Shown in pieces: positions 62,751 through 64,000 of a stretch of 64,000 nucleotides of DNA. Position numbers and translations under genes: made by a program. How positions within the stretch are numbered: the stretch's first letter is position 1; every line of letters starts with the position of its first letter. Location of the stretch: the NCBI GenBank assembly GCA_963840095.1, contig CAWIXN010000002.1, positions 62,001-126,000 on the forward strand, written 5' to 3'. Source of the stretch: DATBGO01 sp963840095. Its GTDB lineage: Bacteria; Actinomycetota; Actinomycetes; Streptosporangiales; Streptosporangiaceae. Below the pieces are notes generated by a model. The model was not told the DNA's origin. It made no database searches and was given only the letters and a program-made list of their open reading frames with translations.

Positions 62751-64000
62751 GACGATCACCGACGTGGTGCTTCCCGGCACCTACATCGGAGTAAACGCCC
62801 AGGGACTGATCGTTCCCGCGGCGATCGCCACCGGCAACATCGGCATAGTCGGGACCGCCGCGAACGGCCCGGCGGGATCCTGGCCGCCGCAGCCGAGCGC
62901 GATCGCGCTGGGCGGTTACCAGGACGCGCTGGCGAACTTCGGCCCCTACGACCCCTACCTCACTCCGACGACGGCCGGCGCGCCGCTCACGCTCGTCCGC
63001 GCGCTGGAGCAGGCGTTCACCGCGGGAGCCGGCAACGTCTACGCGGTCCGGATCGCCACTCAGCAGCCGGCCAGCGCGTCGGCCGTCCTGCTGCTCGCGG
63101 CCGGTGCAGGACCCGGGCTCACGCTCACCGCGATCGCGGTCGGCTCTTACGGCAACGCGATTACCTACACCCTCACCGAGATCGGGACGGGCGGCGCGAC
63201 GCAGTGGAAGCTCACCCTGCGCCTCGGCTCGGCCAAGGAGACCTTCACCGTCCCGGCCACCCCTCCCGCCGGGTCGAGCGTGGTCGCGGCACTGTGCGCG
63301 GCCGTGACCCCGCCCGCTCCGCAGCCGGGCGGGTCGGCGCTGGTGACGGCTACGGCGGCGGTCAGCTCTCCGAGCAGCAACGCGTTCGCGCCGGTGGCCG
63401 CGCCCACGGCGCTGACGGGCGGCGACGACTTCGCCGCGGTCACGCCGGCGGAGGTGGAGGCCGGCCTGGCGGCGCTGGAGAGCGCGCCGGTCAACATCGT
63501 CCTCGTGCCCGGGTTCGACCCTTCGGACATCCAGGCGGCGGTCGAAGGGCACCTGGACACGACGCTGGCGGAGGGGAACGAGCGGATCGCCGTCCTCGGC
63601 GTCACTGACTCCGGCACCGCGGGGGCCGCCTCCGACGCGCTGGCCGACGTGAGCGGGATCGCCAACGACCGCATCGTGCTCGTCACGCCGGGACTGCTCG
63701 CCACCGACGCCCCGACCGGGACCGCAGTGACGCTGCCGCCGTCCTACCTCGCGGCGGTGGTGGGCGGGGCACTGGCCGCCGTCGCGCCGGAGGTCAGCCT
63801 CACCAACCAGGCGCTCAACGTTAACGGGATCGACGTGCAGTACTCCCGGGCCCTGACCGAGCAGCTGGTGCTCGGCCGGCTGCTGGTGGTGCGGCAGAAG
63901 TTCGGCTACCAGGTGGTGCGCGCCATTACCACGGACACCGACGGATTCGTCGAGATCTCGGTCCGGCGGATCGTCGACTACGCCAAGCAGGGCATCCGGT
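62743..64000 (+). CDS. Contractile tail sheath protein (3' end outside window)
   Basis: 419 codons are visible and the frame is open to the edge. ATG 62743 is preceded by GGAAGGGAG and overlaps the previous gene by eight bases. The N-terminus DVVLPGTYIGVNAQGLIVPA (the arm that links sheath subunits) and AIATGNIGIVGTAANGPAGS are typical. So is the C-terminal side LTNQALNVNGIDVQYSRALT with LGRLLVVRQKFGYQVVRAIT and ISVRRIVDYAKQGIR, the conserved sheath core. Between lies a variable insert (about residues 110-210). Sheaths polymerise round an inner tube and contract to drive it through a membrane. Context favours a contractile injection system or phage-tail-like particle rather than a prophage, since no capsid or packaging genes are seen to the left. 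Confidence 0.9.
   Translation, partial: MSETITDVVLPGTYIGVNAQGLIVPAAIATGNIGIVGTAANGPAGSWPPQPSAIALGGYQDALANFGPYDPYLTPTTAGAPLTLVRALEQAFTAGAGNVYAVRIATQQPASASAVLLLAAGAGPGLTLTAIAVGSYGNAITYTLTEIGTGGATQWKLTLRLGSAKETFTVPATPPAGSSVVAALCAAVTPPAPQPGGSALVTATAAVSSPSSNAFAPVAAPTALTGGDDFAAVTPAEVEAGLAALESAPVNIVLVPGFDPSDIQAAVEGHLDTTLAEGNERIAVLGVTDSGTAGAASDALADVSGIANDRIVLVTPGLLATDAPTGTAVTLPPSYLAAVVGGALAAVAPEVSLTNQALNVNGIDVQYSRALTEQLVLGRLLVVRQKFGYQVVRAITTDTDGFVEISVRRIVDYAKQGIR

Overview
The window comes from a high-GC Gram-positive actinobacterium. Codon third positions are almost all G or C, GTG starts and 4- or 8-base start/stop overlaps are frequent, and the gene families are typically actinomycete: a two-HD-module LuxR regulator, a LAL-type LuxR regulator, an F420-type LLM oxidoreductase, a KatG-FurA pair and a GNAT/acetyl-CoA-synthetase fusion. 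No rRNA, tRNA or CRISPR array is visible.

Left part (1-12.4 kb): a decaying metabolic region. It holds a broken cyclase/NB-ARC regulator, an intact GH57 glycosidase beside a truncated, frameshifted glycogen synthase, an intact LLM oxidoreductase, an amidase remnant, an HD/LuxR regulator, a SnoaL-like/P450/OsmC run, and a flavin monooxygenase broken by an internal deletion. From 12.4 to 27 kb are housekeeping and stress genes: a GNAT/acyl-CoA synthetase protein, a VapBC-type toxin-antitoxin pair with a perfect operator-like repeat, an ABC exporter divergent from a two-component system, an AMP-dependent acyl-CoA ligase, katG with its Fur repressor and a 30-bp perfect palindrome behind it, and polyphosphate kinase 2.

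27.0-37.1 kb is the most unusual part. A tight three-gene operon encodes a 1487-aa protein with dense cysteine clusters, a 175-aa Ala-rich helical protein and a 1683-aa beta-rich protein. None shows a Sec signal peptide or a domain I can name with certainty. FtsH, a VOC protein, a tandem muconolactone-isomerase-like protein, a metallo-beta-lactamase-fold hydrolase and a small membrane protein follow.

43-47.3 kb holds an arsenic locus (arsR divergent from arsI, an aquaporin broken by a deletion, and arsC), then msrA, a DUF2007-like gene and a redoxin fragment. 47.4-57.2 kb holds an amidase, a LAL LuxR regulator, a two-domain universal stress protein, a lower-GC patch (small membrane protein, GntR/UTRA regulator, integrase remnant) and a secreted S53 (sedolisin) peptidase.

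At the right edge (57.9-64 kb) lie a single-pass membrane protein with four fibronectin III repeats, three of them nearly identical in DNA, a coupled protein ending in PWWK motifs, a regulator fragment, and the start of a contractile-tail gene set: a small tail-like protein, an 18-codon bridging ORF, a second tail-like protein and a tail sheath that runs off the window. This looks like a contractile injection system or phage-tail-like particle. The signal-peptide-less giant proteins at 27-37 kb could be its partners or cargo, but that link is inference only.
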